A stretch of 64,000 nt of DNA from Parabacteroides acidifaciens (GCF_003363715.1 NZ_QREV01000005.1:62001-126000), one strand, 5' to 3'; shown: positions 8,787 to 17,571, counted from the first letter of the stretch. Translations and numbers: made by a program. The notes: a model not told the origin generated them from the letters alone.

Positions 8787-9215
8787 TTAAAACAGATTTA
8801 GTTGTTTTTGGTCTAACTCGTTTGTCAACCGGATGCAAAGTTGTTCCAGCAGGTGAACAAAAGTTCCGGCGATGTCGGATACGATCTGGTCTGCTTGTCC
8901 TTCGTCATAAGTATGAGACATCAATTCCCGCGATTTCTTCATCTTACGCCAACCGTCGGCGTCCGTAATGTAGCCGTCTTGCAGGGCTAACGATAAAGTC
9001 GCATTCGGCCCTGCAAAGTCTATATAGCCTTTGTAACGCAGGAAATCTTGTAAAGTCTTCCATGCTAATTCATATGTATATTCAAACCGTTGTATAAGCC
9101 CTTCTTTTTCCAGTTCAGACAAGGAAGGCAATTCGTTGGCTTGTACCGCTTGCAATCGCGCCAATGCTTTTTTGTAATTCATAAACCGCTGTTCCCAGCG
9201 AATATCTTCTGCCAT
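8787..9215 (-). CDS. HI0074-family nucleotidyltransferase substrate-binding protein
   Basis: A 142-residue, mainly helical protein with RWEQRFMNYKKALARLQ near the N terminus, GLIQRFEYTYELAWKTLQDF in the middle and SRELMSHTYDEGQA later. This matches the HI0074 family, a four-helix-bundle partner of minimal nucleotidyltransferases, structurally related to HEPN/KNTase C-terminal domains. It is the first gene of a two-gene unit with the downstream MNT gene. The SHTYDE segment takes the place of the HEPN RxxxxHxY motif, but no complete RxxxxHxY is evident, so ribonuclease activity is doubtful. A -7 promoter box lies just upstream. Confidence 0.85.
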   Translation of the reverse strand: MAEDIRWEQRFMNYKKALARLQAVQANELPSLSELEKEGLIQRFEYTYELAWKTLQDFLRYKGYIDFAGPNATLSLALQDGYITDADGWRKMKKSRELMSHTYDEGQADQIVSDIAGTFVHLLEQLCIRLTNELDQKQLNLF

Positions 9216-9232
9216 ATACTTTTCTTTTGGTT

Positions 9233-9240
9233 CAAAGATA
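9233..9240 (-). promoter_or_regulatory. -7 promoter element for the HI0074/MNT pair
   Basis: Read on the minus strand this is TATCTTTG, a perfect TAnnTTTG match, ending 18 bases before the ATG of the HI0074-family gene. A -33 element is not clear. Confidence 0.6.
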
Positions 9241-9260
9241 ACATTTTCTTTGTAATGATT

Positions 9261-9896
9261 TTATTTCCTCCCGAAATCCGCCGGAATCTCGCCCCATTCC
9301 GAGGTTTCCCATTTGAGGATGGTAGTTGTGTAAGTGTTTGTGTTGAGCCATTTCTCCGCCCGCTGGATCAGGTCGAAGATCGGTTCGTTCTCCGGTACGC
9401 GTTCCAATAGCGTCTTGCATTTTTTCTTTTTCACCCAGCCGATGGCGTTCCGGCTATCCGAATAGATCGGCAGGTTGCTGCCCATTTGCTTCAACAGGGC
9501 GAGGCCGTGCACGAGTGCCAGGAACTCTCCGATGTTGTTTGTCCCTTTCTTCAGCGGCCCGATGCGGAAGACCTCTTGCATGGTCGGTGGATAAACGCCC
9601 CGGTATTCCATGTCGCCCGGATTGCCGCTACAAGCTGCATCGACACAAAGGCTTTCCCAGACCGGCTTTCCAACGGGCGCTTTCGGAGTAAGACCGGCTG
9701 CCGCTTTGGCGGAGGATGCTGCTTTCAGATAATGTTCATATCCTTCATTAAAAGCCTTTGTCGCCTCTTCCTCGGTCTCGAACGACTTATATTTGGCTCC
9801 GTCCTGTCCTTCGACCTGCGCCTTGCATTCAGCCCAGTTGTCGTAGACGCCGGGATTCAGCCCTTTCCATACTACATAATATTTATTTTTTGCCAT
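9261..9896 (-). CDS. rnhA: Ribonuclease H1 with N-terminal viroplasmin domain
   Basis: A 211-residue enzyme that cleaves the RNA strand of RNA-DNA hybrids. The N-terminal 50 residues (KYYVVWKGLNPGVYDNWAEC through KSFETEEEATKAF) form the viroplasmin/hybrid-binding domain. An alanine-rich linker leads to the RNase H fold with catalytic acids in LCVDAACSGNPG, NIGEFLALVHGL, YSDSRNAIGWV and the C-terminal GEIPADFGRK. The usual GHxGxxxN loop is replaced by a WETSEWGEIPAD form, which I recall as typical of Bacteroidota type 1 RNases H. It stands alone, divergent from aroK. A minus-strand TAnnTTTG box is at 9987-9994, about 90 bases upstream. Confidence 0.9.
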   Translation of the reverse strand: MAKNKYYVVWKGLNPGVYDNWAECKAQVEGQDGAKYKSFETEEEATKAFNEGYEHYLKAASSAKAAAGLTPKAPVGKPVWESLCVDAACSGNPGDMEYRGVYPPTMQEVFRIGPLKKGTNNIGEFLALVHGLALLKQMGSNLPIYSDSRNAIGWVKKKKCKTLLERVPENEPIFDLIQRAEKWLNTNTYTTTILKWETSEWGEIPADFGRK

Positions 9897-9986
9897 TACT
9901 TCCTGTTTAAAAGATCCGCATCAAACTCCTCCGTTCTCCGGGAGAAGTTTGGATTCCCTGCTGGGGAAACCGGGAATGCATGGGGT

Positions 9987-9994
9987 CAAAGATA
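9987..9994 (-). promoter_or_regulatory. -7 promoter element for rnhA
   Basis: Minus-strand TATCTTTG followed by A. It would give a leader of about 85 bases to the RNase H start at 9896. No good -33 element is seen. Confidence 0.45.
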
Positions 9995-10038
9995 AAAATT
10001 TATCCGGCATAAAACGGGCGTTCTTAGCGGAAAAAGTA

Positions 10039-10046
10039 TACATTTG
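10039..10046 (+). promoter_or_regulatory. -7 promoter element for aroK
   Basis: TACATTTG followed by C fits TAnnTTTG and lies 20 bases before the shikimate kinase ATG, leaving a short leader. Confidence 0.5.
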
Positions 10047-10066
10047 CAGGAAACAATCGTTTAGAT

Positions 10067-10600
10067 ATGAAGCGTATATTTCTGATTGGATATATGGGAG
10101 CCGGAAAAACTACTGTGGGAAAGGTGTTGTCAAGGCAGTTGGGGCTCTCGTTTATTGATCTGGACCATTATATAGAAGGCCGTTATCATAAAACCGTCGG
10201 TCAGCTTTTTGCTGAAAGAGGGGAAGAGGCGTTCCGGGATGTCGAACGGAGGATGCTCCGCGAAGTGGCTATGTTTGAAGACGTCCTGGTGTCTACCGGA
10301 GGCGGTGCGCCCTGCTTTTTCGATAATATGGAGTTTATGAATGAAGCCGGACAAACCGTTTATCTCAAGGTCTCGGTCGATGAGCTGGCAAAACGCCTGG
10401 AACTCTGCAAAACGACGCGTCCGGTGTTGAAAGGGCGTTCGGGCGATGAGTTGAGAGCCTTTATCGCCGAAAGCTTGGAGAAAAGGGAACCTTTCTATTC
10501 GAAGGCATCTATCGTCTTCAATGCGGAAGAGATGATGACTGATCAGGATGTGCAGAATATATCACAAGCATTGGCAACGCTATTTTCAACTTTCAACTGA
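10067..10600 (+). CDS. aroK: Shikimate kinase
   Basis: A 177-residue P-loop kinase that phosphorylates shikimate in aromatic amino acid synthesis. It has the Walker A GYMGAGKTTVGK at residues 7-18, the shikimate-binding DLDHYIE, the FRDVERRML arginine region, the GGGAPC loop and the lid LCKTTRPVLKG. Length is normal. The gene ends one base before the ATG of the alanine dehydrogenase homologue, so the two are probably translated from one message although the pathways are unrelated. Confidence 0.95.
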   Translation: MKRIFLIGYMGAGKTTVGKVLSRQLGLSFIDLDHYIEGRYHKTVGQLFAERGEEAFRDVERRMLREVAMFEDVLVSTGGGAPCFFDNMEFMNEAGQTVYLKVSVDELAKRLELCKTTRPVLKGRSGDELRAFIAESLEKREPFYSKASIVFNAEEMMTDQDVQNISQALATLFSTFN

Positions 10601-10601
10601 T

Positions 10602-11807
10602 ATGACAGTAGGCAAACAAGGACAGGGAGTTTATATTCCCCAGGAATTATTGAAAGAACTCAGTAAGGTAAACAATCGCTTGCTGATAGGTATTCCCTGT
10701 GAGCGGGTAGAAGACGAACGGCGTCTGGCTTTGACTCCGGAAGCTGTCGATATGCTGACTGATCGCGGGCATCATGTCCTGGTCGAAACCGGGGCCGGGT
10801 TAGGAATCAACTATTCTGATAATCATTACTCGGAAGCGGGTGCTGAAATTGTGGCGACGCCGGCCGAAGTCTATCAGGCGGATGTTATCCTGAAGATATT
10901 GCCGCCGCTTGCCGCTGAGGTGGCGATGATGAAACAGCGAGCTACGTTGTTCTCCACTGTCCAGTTCAACGTCTTTTCACAGGAAGCCTTCGAGCTCATG
11001 ATGGCGAAACGGATCACGGCGATTGCTTACGAGCTACTGGCGGACGAAACGCAGTGCTGTCCGGTGTTAAATGTGATCTCAGAGATTGAAGGGACGGCCT
11101 CCATTTCCATTGCATCCGAACTGTTGAGCAATACGCAGGGAGGAAAGGGTATTTTACTGGGAGGCATACCGGGTGTTTCTCCGACGGAAGTCGTGATTAT
11201 CGGGGCCGGCAATGCCGGGACGGTTGCCGCTCGTGCTGCGATGGCGTTGGGAGCTTCCGTGAAAGTTTTCGATGACGATATCAACAAGCTTCGGACGATC
11301 CAGCAGGTTTTGGGGCAGGGATTGTTTACTTCCACCTTCCACCCGAATGTTTTGCAGAACGCTTTTCGCAGCGCAGATGTGGTAATCGGGGCAATGCGTT
11401 ATATAAATTCCCGCCACCGCTATATAATTGCCGAAGATATGATCCGGACTATGAAGCGCGGTGCGCTGGTCATCGATCTCAGGATCAACCAAGGCGGTTG
11501 CTTCGAGACGACCTGCTGTCTTTGCCCTTCCGATCCGGCAATTTTCGAGCAGTATGGTGTGTTGCATTATTGCAAGCAGAATATCAGCAACTATGTGGCG
11601 CGTACCACATCAATGGCATTGAGCAATATCTTTGTTCCGATGCTTTTCCAGTTGGGCGACGCCGGTGCCGTGCAGGGAATGGTCAAGAGTGATCCCGGGT
11701 TCAAAAGCGGCGTGTATATGTATTGCGGGAAACCCGTTAACAACTACGTTTCCAATAGATTCGGTCTATCTTCTAATAACATCGATCTATACCTGTCTGC
11801 GTTTTAA
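10602..11807 (+). CDS. ald: Alanine dehydrogenase
   Basis: A 401-residue protein of the alanine dehydrogenase / transhydrogenase-alpha family, interconverting alanine and pyruvate with NAD. It shows the N-terminal LLIGIPCERVEDERRLALTP (conserved substrate-site Arg), GHHVLVETGAG, and the dinucleotide fold VVIIGAGNAGTVAARAAMAL. An in-frame start at 10548 lies inside aroK; the ATG at 10602, one base after the aroK stop, is chosen. It has about 20 extra N-terminal residues compared with enzymes starting at the MxIGxPxE strand. A saccharopine/lysine-ketoglutarate-reductase-like relative is the main alternative. No obvious terminator follows. Confidence 0.88.
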   Translation: MTVGKQGQGVYIPQELLKELSKVNNRLLIGIPCERVEDERRLALTPEAVDMLTDRGHHVLVETGAGLGINYSDNHYSEAGAEIVATPAEVYQADVILKILPPLAAEVAMMKQRATLFSTVQFNVFSQEAFELMMAKRITAIAYELLADETQCCPVLNVISEIEGTASISIASELLSNTQGGKGILLGGIPGVSPTEVVIIGAGNAGTVAARAAMALGASVKVFDDDINKLRTIQQVLGQGLFTSTFHPNVLQNAFRSADVVIGAMRYINSRHRYIIAEDMIRTMKRGALVIDLRINQGGCFETTCCLCPSDPAIFEQYGVLHYCKQNISNYVARTTSMALSNIFVPMLFQLGDAGAVQGMVKSDPGFKSGVYMYCGKPVNNYVSNRFGLSSNNIDLYLSAF

Positions 11808-11895
11808 CCCTTAAAAGTTTTGAACTCGCGAAGTTTATGCTTTACTTTGCGGGAATCTTAAATATAAACAGGCGATTAAGCTAATAAATTATATT

Positions 11896-13752
11896 ATGGC
11901 AGAACAGACAAAAGTAACAACTCTGGAAAAGGTTGTCATCCGTTTCTCCGGGGACTCCGGGGACGGAATGCAGTTAACCGGAACAATCTTTTCGAATCTG
12001 TCGGCTATTTTTGGGAATGAAATATCTACATTCCCCGATTATCCGGCAGAAGTACGTGCTCCCCAGGGAACACTAAGTGGCGTATCAGGTTTCCAGGTTC
12101 ATCTGGGATCCCGTAAGATTTTTACTCCCGGTGATAAGGCGGATGTATTGGTGGCAATGAATCCCGCTGCGCTGAAAGTAAATGTAAAGAACTTAAAGTC
12201 CAATGCTATCGTCATTATCGATACCGATTCGTTCCAGAAGAGTGACCTGGATAAAGCGCTGTTTACGACAGACGATCCGTTCAAGGAACTGGGACTCGGA
12301 GGCGTTCAAGTTGTGGCAGCTCCTATCTCGACAATGGTGAAAGACGGTCTGGCCGAATTTGGTCTGGACAATAAGTCTGCGCTCCGTTGTAAGAATATGT
12401 TCGCATTGGGATTGGTTTGTTGGCTGTTCGAACGTCCGCTGGAAGAAGCCATGCATATGCTTCAGAATAAGTTTGCCAAGAAACCGGCAATTGCTCAGGC
12501 TAACATCAAGGCGCTGACGGACGGTTACAACTACGGACATAATATCCACGCTTCGGTTTCGACCTATCGTATTGAAAGTAAGAAAGCCGAACCGGGTTTC
12601 TATACCGATGTAAACGGAAACAAGGCTACTTCTTACGGTCTGATTGCAGCAGCCGAAAAGGCAGGATTGCAGCTGTTCCTGGGAAGTTACCCGATTACAC
12701 CGGCAACCGATATCCTGCATGAATTGTCGAAACGCAAAGATTTAGGTGTCGTTACTGTACAGGCAGAAGATGAGATTGCAGGTATCTGTACTTCCATCGG
12801 TGCCAGCTTTGCAGGTTGTCTGGCTGCCACATCAACATCCGGTCCCGGTCTGGCGCTGAAGAGTGAAGCGATCGGTCTGGCTGTGATTGCCGAATTGCCG
12901 CTGGTTATCATCGACGTACAGCGTGGCGGCCCTTCTACGGGTATGCCGACCAAGAGCGAGCAAACCGACTTGATGCAAGCGCTTTACGGACGTAACGGTG
13001 AAAGTCCGGTTGTCGTAATTGCTGCCTCCACGCCGACAGACTGTTTCGATGCTGCTTATTGGGCCGGTAAACTGGCTGTCGAACATATGACTCCGGTTAT
13101 CTTGTTGACAGACGCTTTCATCGCAAACGGTTCTTCCGCCTGGAAGTTGCCGAATCTGGATGAATATCCGGAAATCAAGCCGAATTATGTCTCCAACTAC
13201 GACGCAAGCGAAAAGGTATGGAAAGCCTATCGCCGCGATAAGGATAGTTTGGTTCGCTATTGGGCTATCCCCGGAACGGAAGGCTTTGCGCACCGTCTGG
13301 GCGGTCTTGAAAAAGACTACGAAACAAGCGCCATCTCGACTGACCCGGTTAACCACCAGAAGATGGTTAACACCCGTCAAGCCAAGATTGATAAGATTGC
13401 TGATTATATCCCTGATGTAGAAGTGATCGGAGATGAAGATGCCGACCTGTTGATCGTCGGATGGGGCGGAACATACGGACACCTGTACGAAGCAATGGAA
13501 ACGATGCAGGAACAGGGAAAGAAGGTGGCTTTGGCTCACTTCAAATTTATCAGTCCGTTGCCTAAGAACACAGCTGAAGTGCTGGGTAAATATAAGAAAG
13601 TGGTTGTTGCCGAACAGAACAACGGCCAGTTTGCAAACTACCTGCGTGGGCGGGTGGCCGGATTCAATCCGTACCGTTTTAACCGCGTAAAGGGACAACC
13701 TTTTGTCGTAGCGAGATTAGTTGAGGAATTCACGAAAATATTGGAGGCTTAA
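11896..13752 (+). CDS. korA: 2-oxoacid:acceptor oxidoreductase, fused gamma-alpha subunit
   Basis: A 618-residue subunit of 2-oxoglutarate:ferredoxin oxidoreductase. Residues about 10-195 are the gamma domain (VIRFSGDSGDGMQLTGT, FPDYPAEVRAP); the rest is the alpha subunit with SYPITPATDILHELSK, QAEDEIAGICTSIGAS, TSTSGPGLALKSEAIGLAV and GPSTGMPTKSEQTDL, followed by the transketolase C-terminal domain (LLIVGWGGTYGHLYE). With the beta subunit encoded three bases downstream it forms the TPP enzyme that interconverts 2-oxoglutarate and succinyl-CoA using ferredoxin, in the anaerobic oxidative or reductive TCA branch. A related oxoacid substrate cannot be excluded by sequence alone. Confidence 0.93.
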   Translation: MAEQTKVTTLEKVVIRFSGDSGDGMQLTGTIFSNLSAIFGNEISTFPDYPAEVRAPQGTLSGVSGFQVHLGSRKIFTPGDKADVLVAMNPAALKVNVKNLKSNAIVIIDTDSFQKSDLDKALFTTDDPFKELGLGGVQVVAAPISTMVKDGLAEFGLDNKSALRCKNMFALGLVCWLFERPLEEAMHMLQNKFAKKPAIAQANIKALTDGYNYGHNIHASVSTYRIESKKAEPGFYTDVNGNKATSYGLIAAAEKAGLQLFLGSYPITPATDILHELSKRKDLGVVTVQAEDEIAGICTSIGASFAGCLAATSTSGPGLALKSEAIGLAVIAELPLVIIDVQRGGPSTGMPTKSEQTDLMQALYGRNGESPVVVIAASTPTDCFDAAYWAGKLAVEHMTPVILLTDAFIANGSSAWKLPNLDEYPEIKPNYVSNYDASEKVWKAYRRDKDSLVRYWAIPGTEGFAHRLGGLEKDYETSAISTDPVNHQKMVNTRQAKIDKIADYIPDVEVIGDEDADLLIVGWGGTYGHLYEAMETMQEQGKKVALAHFKFISPLPKNTAEVLGKYKKVVVAEQNNGQFANYLRGRVAGFNPYRFNRVKGQPFVVARLVEEFTKILEA

Positions 13753-13755
13753 AAG

Positions 13756-14772
13756 ATGGCAACTGAAGAAGTAAAATTTCAACCGAAAGATTATAAGAGC
13801 GATCAATATGTACGCTGGTGTCCGGGTTGCGGAGACCATGCCGTGTTGAACTGCTTGCACAAAGCAATGGCCGAAGTAGGAGTGGCTCCTCATGATATGG
13901 CTGTAATCTCGGGTATCGGGTGTTCTTCCCGTTTACCTTATTATATGAATACATACGGCTTCCATACCATTCACGGACGTGGCGCCGCTATCGCTACCGG
14001 TGTGAAGACGGCTCGCCCGGACTTAAGCGTCTGGTTGATTACCGGCGACGGAGACTGTCTGGCTATCGGTGGTAACCACTTTATCCATGCCGTACGCCGT
14101 AACATCGATTTGAACATCGTTTTGTTCAACAATAAGATCTATGGTCTGACGAAAGGACAATATTCACCGACTTCCGACCGTGGTTTTGTATCCAAGAGTT
14201 CTCCTTATGGAACGGTGGAAGACCCGTTTGTGCCGGCAGAACTGGCATTGGGCGCCCGCGGTAACTTCTTTGCACGTGCGATCGATGTGGATCTGAAGAA
14301 TACGACAGAAGTGCTCGCTGCTTCAGCCCGCCATAAAGGGGCTTCCGTTACGGAAGTGCTCGTAAACTGCGTGATCTTCAACGATGGTATCCATAAAAAG
14401 ATTGTCGACAAAGAATTTCGTGCCGACCGTACGATTTTCCTGCATCACGGTGAAAAGATGCTGTTCGGTAAGGACAACGAAAAAGGTATTGTGTTGGAAG
14501 GTCTGAAGCTGAAAGCTGTAACAATCGGACAGGATGGTTATACACTGGACGATGTGCTGGTACACGATGCACATGAAAAAGATAACACTTTGCACATGAT
14601 GCTTGCCATGATGAGCGGCGATATGCCGGTTGCTTTAGGTGTGATCCGTGATGTCGAAGGCCCGACTTATGATGAAGCTGTCCATCAGCAGATTGCTGAA
14701 GTCCAAACTAAGACCCCGACCCGCAAACTGCAGGATTTCCTGATGAGCGGAGAAATCTGGGAAGTGAAGTAA
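13756..14772 (+). CDS. korB: 2-oxoacid:ferredoxin oxidoreductase beta subunit
   Basis: A 338-residue TPP-binding beta subunit. Markers are RWCPGCGDHAVLN at the N terminus, GIGCSSRLPYYMNTYGFH, HGRGAAIATGVKTARPDL, and the TPP motif GDGDCLAIGGNHFIHAVRR ending in NNKIYGLTKGQ. No 4Fe-4S ferredoxin domain is fused, as in other two-gene KorAB systems; the conserved cysteines may still hold one cluster. It is co-transcribed with korA (three-base gap) and followed by a strong hairpin terminator, so korAB is a two-gene unit. Confidence 0.94.
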   Translation: MATEEVKFQPKDYKSDQYVRWCPGCGDHAVLNCLHKAMAEVGVAPHDMAVISGIGCSSRLPYYMNTYGFHTIHGRGAAIATGVKTARPDLSVWLITGDGDCLAIGGNHFIHAVRRNIDLNIVLFNNKIYGLTKGQYSPTSDRGFVSKSSPYGTVEDPFVPAELALGARGNFFARAIDVDLKNTTEVLAASARHKGASVTEVLVNCVIFNDGIHKKIVDKEFRADRTIFLHHGEKMLFGKDNEKGIVLEGLKLKAVTIGQDGYTLDDVLVHDAHEKDNTLHMMLAMMSGDMPVALGVIRDVEGPTYDEAVHQQIAEVQTKTPTRKLQDFLMSGEIWEVK

Positions 14773-14797
14773 GAAACCCTATCTCAAATGACAATAC

Positions 14798-14848
14798 GAA
14801 GCTGCAGGCGCCGGAAAAATAATCCGGCGGTTTGCAGCTTTTCTTGTA
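14798..14848 (+). terminator. Rho-independent terminator after korAB
   Basis: An inverted repeat with outer stem AAGCTGCA / TGCAGCTT and inner stem CGCCGGA / TCCGGCG around an A-rich loop, followed by TTTTCTTG. It begins 26 bases after the korB stop. Confidence 0.85.
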
Positions 14849-14857
14849 TAAATTGTG

Positions 14858-14865
14858 TATCTTTG
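14858..14865 (+). promoter_or_regulatory. -7 promoter element for the second MNT/HepT pair
   Basis: TATCTTTG followed by T, 21 bases before the nucleotidyltransferase ATG and directly after the korAB terminator. A TTTG at 14831-14834 is 23 bases upstream, slightly wide for a -33 box and inside the terminator stem. Confidence 0.6.
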
Positions 14866-14885
14866 TGAAACAAAAGGGTATAGAT

Positions 14886-15179
14886 ATGAAGACAACAGCC
14901 GAAATTGTAGAAATATTGCGCGATTATAAAGCCCGTTCCGCAGAAAAGTACGGGATAGAAATGCTTGGCCTTTTCGGTAGTGTTGCCCGTGGAGAACAGA
15001 ATGAGGATAGTGATATTGATGTGTTTGTGAAGTTGCGGATTCCTGATTTTTTTGTCCGCATGAAAATTAAGGAAGAATTGGAACATTTGTTTCATACTAA
15101 AATTGATTTAATCCCTATTTTTGAAACTATGCGTGCTTTGCTTCAACAAAATATAAAACGTGATGCGATCTATATCTAA
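14886..15179 (+). CDS. MNT-type nucleotidyltransferase (MntA-like antitoxin)
   Basis: A 97-residue minimal nucleotidyltransferase with GLFGSVARGEQNEDSDIDVF (GS...DxD active site) and a third acidic strand KIDLIPIF. In studied MntA/HepT systems the protein AMPylates and inactivates the HEPN ribonuclease toxin. The ORF can be extended to 14832, but that would place the start before the promoter -7 box; the ATG at 14886 is chosen. It overlaps the HepT-like gene by 17 bases, typical of a coupled toxin-antitoxin pair. It is clearly different in sequence from the MNT gene at 8.5 kb. Confidence 0.88.
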   Translation: MKTTAEIVEILRDYKARSAEKYGIEMLGLFGSVARGEQNEDSDIDVFVKLRIPDFFVRMKIKEELEHLFHTKIDLIPIFETMRALLQQNIKRDAIYI

Positions 15180-15576
15180 ATCTTTTATTTTAGAACATTT
15201 GTCTTTTATCAGCGAGAAGGCAGAGTTTACTTTAGAACGCACTTCTTGCATTGAAGGAGTCAATGATTTTTTATTAACTCCTTCAGGCGTGGATCTGTTT
15301 GATGCAACAACTATGCGCCTTCAAGTTATTGGTGAAATGATAAAACAGATAGATGTTGCAACGAAGGGACTGTTATTGAAACAATATCCGGAAATACCAT
15401 GGCGTAGTGTGTTTGGTTTGAGAAACTTAATTTCACATGAATATGCGTCTGTTGATCCAAATGAAATACTTAATATCGTCAAACATAATTTATCCCCTTT
15501 ATTGGCTGTACTTCATCGTATCGCTGATGATCTAAATGCAGGTAAACACGATGCTATTTTTCAAGAAAAGGTCTGA
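15163..15576 (+). CDS. HepT-like HEPN ribonuclease (DUF86)
   Basis: A 137-residue helical protein of the HepT/DUF86 family. The HEPN motif RxxxxHxY is intact as RNLISHEY in FGLRNLISHEYASVD, and the helical core includes DATTMRLQVIGEMIKQI. With the overlapping MNT gene it makes a complete MntA/HepT-type toxin-antitoxin module; HepT proteins are RNases neutralised by AMPylation of the motif tyrosine. Translation probably starts at the ATG at 15163; a GTG sits one codon upstream. The retained motif suggests an active toxin, which is inference. Confidence 0.87.
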   Translation: MRSISKSFILEHLSFISEKAEFTLERTSCIEGVNDFLLTPSGVDLFDATTMRLQVIGEMIKQIDVATKGLLLKQYPEIPWRSVFGLRNLISHEYASVDPNEILNIVKHNLSPLLAVLHRIADDLNAGKHDAIFQEKV

Positions 15577-15686
15577 TTTGTAAACTATAGATTGCAAAAT
15601 GACGGGGTTTAATGTTAACAGCCTGGAAAAGTGTAATTATTACTGAAAAATTTCCTTAATACGGTATGTACTATGAAAATTTGTAT

Positions 15687-15813
15687 TACTTTTGTACCGC
15701 GATTAACAAGGCGAGGGAACAGCAAGTAAAAAAACAATGATGATGAGCCTTGTGGTTTTAATAGAGTAGAGAGAAAAAGTTATATAAAGTCAATCAATTA
15801 AATTAATTACAAG
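15687..15813 (+). promoter_or_regulatory. pckA promoter and long 5' leader
   Basis: TACTTTTG at 15687-15694 fits TAnnTTTG, giving a leader of roughly 115 bases before the pckA ATG. The leader can pair CAAGGC (near 15708) with GCCTTG (near 15747) and carries a ten-codon ORF. No known riboswitch consensus was recognised. Confidence 0.45.
15737..15769 (+). other. Possible upstream ORF in the pckA leader
   Basis: ATG ATG ATG begins a ten-codon frame encoding MMMSLVVLIE, ending TAG 44 bases before pckA. Its first part overlaps the 3' arm of the possible leader hairpin. It may be a leader peptide or chance; there is no direct evidence of translation. Confidence 0.25.
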
Positions 15814-17421
15814 ATGGCTACATTAGATTTAAGCAAGTACGGAATTAAAGACGTGAAGGAAGTTCTTCACAATCCGTCTTATGACGTTCTGTTCGCAGAA
15901 GAAACAAAACCAGGTTTGGAAGGCTTTGAAAAAGGTCAGGTAACTGAACTGGGTGCTGTAAACGTAATGACTGGTGTTTATACAGGTCGTTCTCCTAAAG
16001 ATAAATTTTTCGTAAAGAACGAAGCCAGCGAAGATTCAGTATGGTGGACTTCTGAAGAATATAAAAACGATAACAAGCCTTGTTCTGAAGAAGCTTGGGC
16101 TGATCTGAAAGCTAAAGCTGTAAAAGAATTGTCAGGCAAACGTCTGTTCGTTGTTGATACTTTCTGTGGCGCTAACGAAGCAACTCGTATGAAAGTACGT
16201 TTCATCATGGAAGTAGCATGGCAGGCACATTTCGTAACTAACATGTTCATCCGTCCGACAGCTGAAGAACTGGCTAACTACGGAGAACCTGATTTCGTAT
16301 GTTTCAACGCTTCTAAAGCAAAAGTTGACAACTACAAAGAATTAGGCTTGAACTCTGAAACTGCTACAGTTTTCAACCTGAAGACTAAAGAACAGGTTAT
16401 CCTGAACACTTGGTACGGTGGTGAAATGAAGAAAGGTATGTTCTCTATCATGAACTACATGAACCCGTTGCGTGGTATCGCTTCAATGCACTGCTCTGCT
16501 AACACAAACATGGAAGGTACAAGCTCTGCTATCTTCTTCGGTTTGTCTGGTACAGGTAAGACTACTTTGTCTACAGACCCAAAACGTAAGTTGATCGGTG
16601 ATGACGAACACGGATGGGATGACGAAGGTGTATTCAACTATGAAGGTGGTTGCTACGCTAAAGTTATCAACTTGGATAAAGAAAGCGAACCGGATATCTA
16701 CGCTGCTATCAAACGTGACGCTCTTCTGGAAAACGTTACAGTTGCTGCTGACGGTAAGATCGATTTCGCTGATAAGAGCGTAACAGAAAACACTCGTGTT
16801 TCTTATCCGATCTATCACATCGAAAACATTGTTAAACCGGTTTCTAAAGGCCCGCACGCACAACAGGTTATCTTCCTGTCTGCTGACGCATTCGGTGTAT
16901 TGCCTCCGGTATCTATCCTGAACCCGGAACAGGCTCAGTACTACTTCCTGTCTGGTTTTACAGCTAAATTGGCTGGAACAGAACGTGGTATCACTGAACC
17001 GACTCCTACTTTCTCAGCTTGCTTCGGTGCTGCTTTCTTGTCATTGCACCCGACAAAATATGCTGAAGAACTGGTTAAGAAGATGGAAAAGACTGGTGCT
17101 AAGGCTTATTTGGTTAACACTGGTTGGAATGGTTCTGGCAAACGTATCTCTATTCGCGATACTCGTGGTATCATCGATGCTATCCTGGACGGTTCAATCG
17201 ACAAAGCTCCGACAAAAGTTATCCCGTACTTCGATTTCGTTGTACCGACAGAATTGCCGGGTGTTGATCCGAATATCCTTGATCCGCGTGATACTTATGC
17301 TGACGCTGCTCAGTGGGACGAAAAAGCTAAAGATTTGGCTGGTCGTTTCATCAAGAACTTTGCTAAGTTTACAGGTAACGAAGCTGGTAAGAAGCTGGTT
17401 GCTGCTGGTCCGAAATTGTAA
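15814..17421 (+). CDS. pckA: Phosphoenolpyruvate carboxykinase (ATP)
   Basis: A 535-residue ATP-dependent PEP carboxykinase. Markers are [10 protein letters not shown] (substrate Arg), the ASMHCSAN region, the P-loop [11 protein letters not shown] at residues 243-253, the kinase-2 motif [11 protein letters not shown] with metal-binding Asp, and the [12 protein letters not shown] adenine loop. In succinate-producing Bacteroidales it is thought to fix CO2 onto PEP to give oxaloacetate and ATP. Codon use is strikingly biased (GAA, AAA, GGT, GCT, AAC) compared with neighbours, which suggests very high expression. It has its own promoter with a long leader and ends at a strong terminator. Confidence 0.97.
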   Translation: MATLDLSKYGIKDVKEVLHNPSYDVLFAEETKPGLEGFEKGQVTELGAVNVMTGVYTGRSPKDKFFVKNEASEDSVWWTSEEYKNDNKPCSEEAWADLKAKAVKELSGKRLFVVDTFCGANEATRMKVRFIMEVAWQAHFVTNMFIRPTAEELANYGEPDFVCFNASKAKVDNYKELGLNSETATVFNLKTKEQVILNTWYGGEMKKGMFSIMNYMNPLRGIASMHCSANTNMEGTSSAIFFGLSGTGKTTLSTDPKRKLIGDDEHGWDDEGVFNYEGGCYAKVINLDKESEPDIYAAIKRDALLENVTVAADGKIDFADKSVTENTRVSYPIYHIENIVKPVSKGPHAQQVIFLSADAFGVLPPVSILNPEQAQYYFLSGFTAKLAGTERGITEPTPTFSACFGAAFLSLHPTKYAEELVKKMEKTGAKAYLVNTGWNGSGKRISIRDTRGIIDAILDGSIDKAPTKVIPYFDFVVPTELPGVDPNILDPRDTYADAAQWDEKAKDLAGRFIKNFAKFTGNEAGKKLVAAGPKL

Positions 17422-17440
17422 TTACATACATAACGACTAT

Positions 17441-17472
17441 AAAGCGCAGGACTTCGGTTCTGCGCTTTTTTT
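17441..17472 (+). terminator. Rho-independent terminator after pckA
   Basis: A perfect 12-bp stem (AAAGCGCAGGAC, with one G-T pair) closed by a TTCG tetraloop and followed by seven or more T residues; 19 bases after the pckA stop. Confidence 0.95.
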
Positions 17473-17571
17473 GTATATATACATTAATTTTAGCACAAAT
17501 GTTAGGATGTTTTAAAATCTATTTCTATCTTTACACCAAATTATCTGTTAATGTGGGATGTGAGGTATAAA

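Noticed and set aside
12832-13698. A 288-codon open frame opposite korA
   Set aside because: Antisense shadow of a well-conserved gene with no recognisable protein features.
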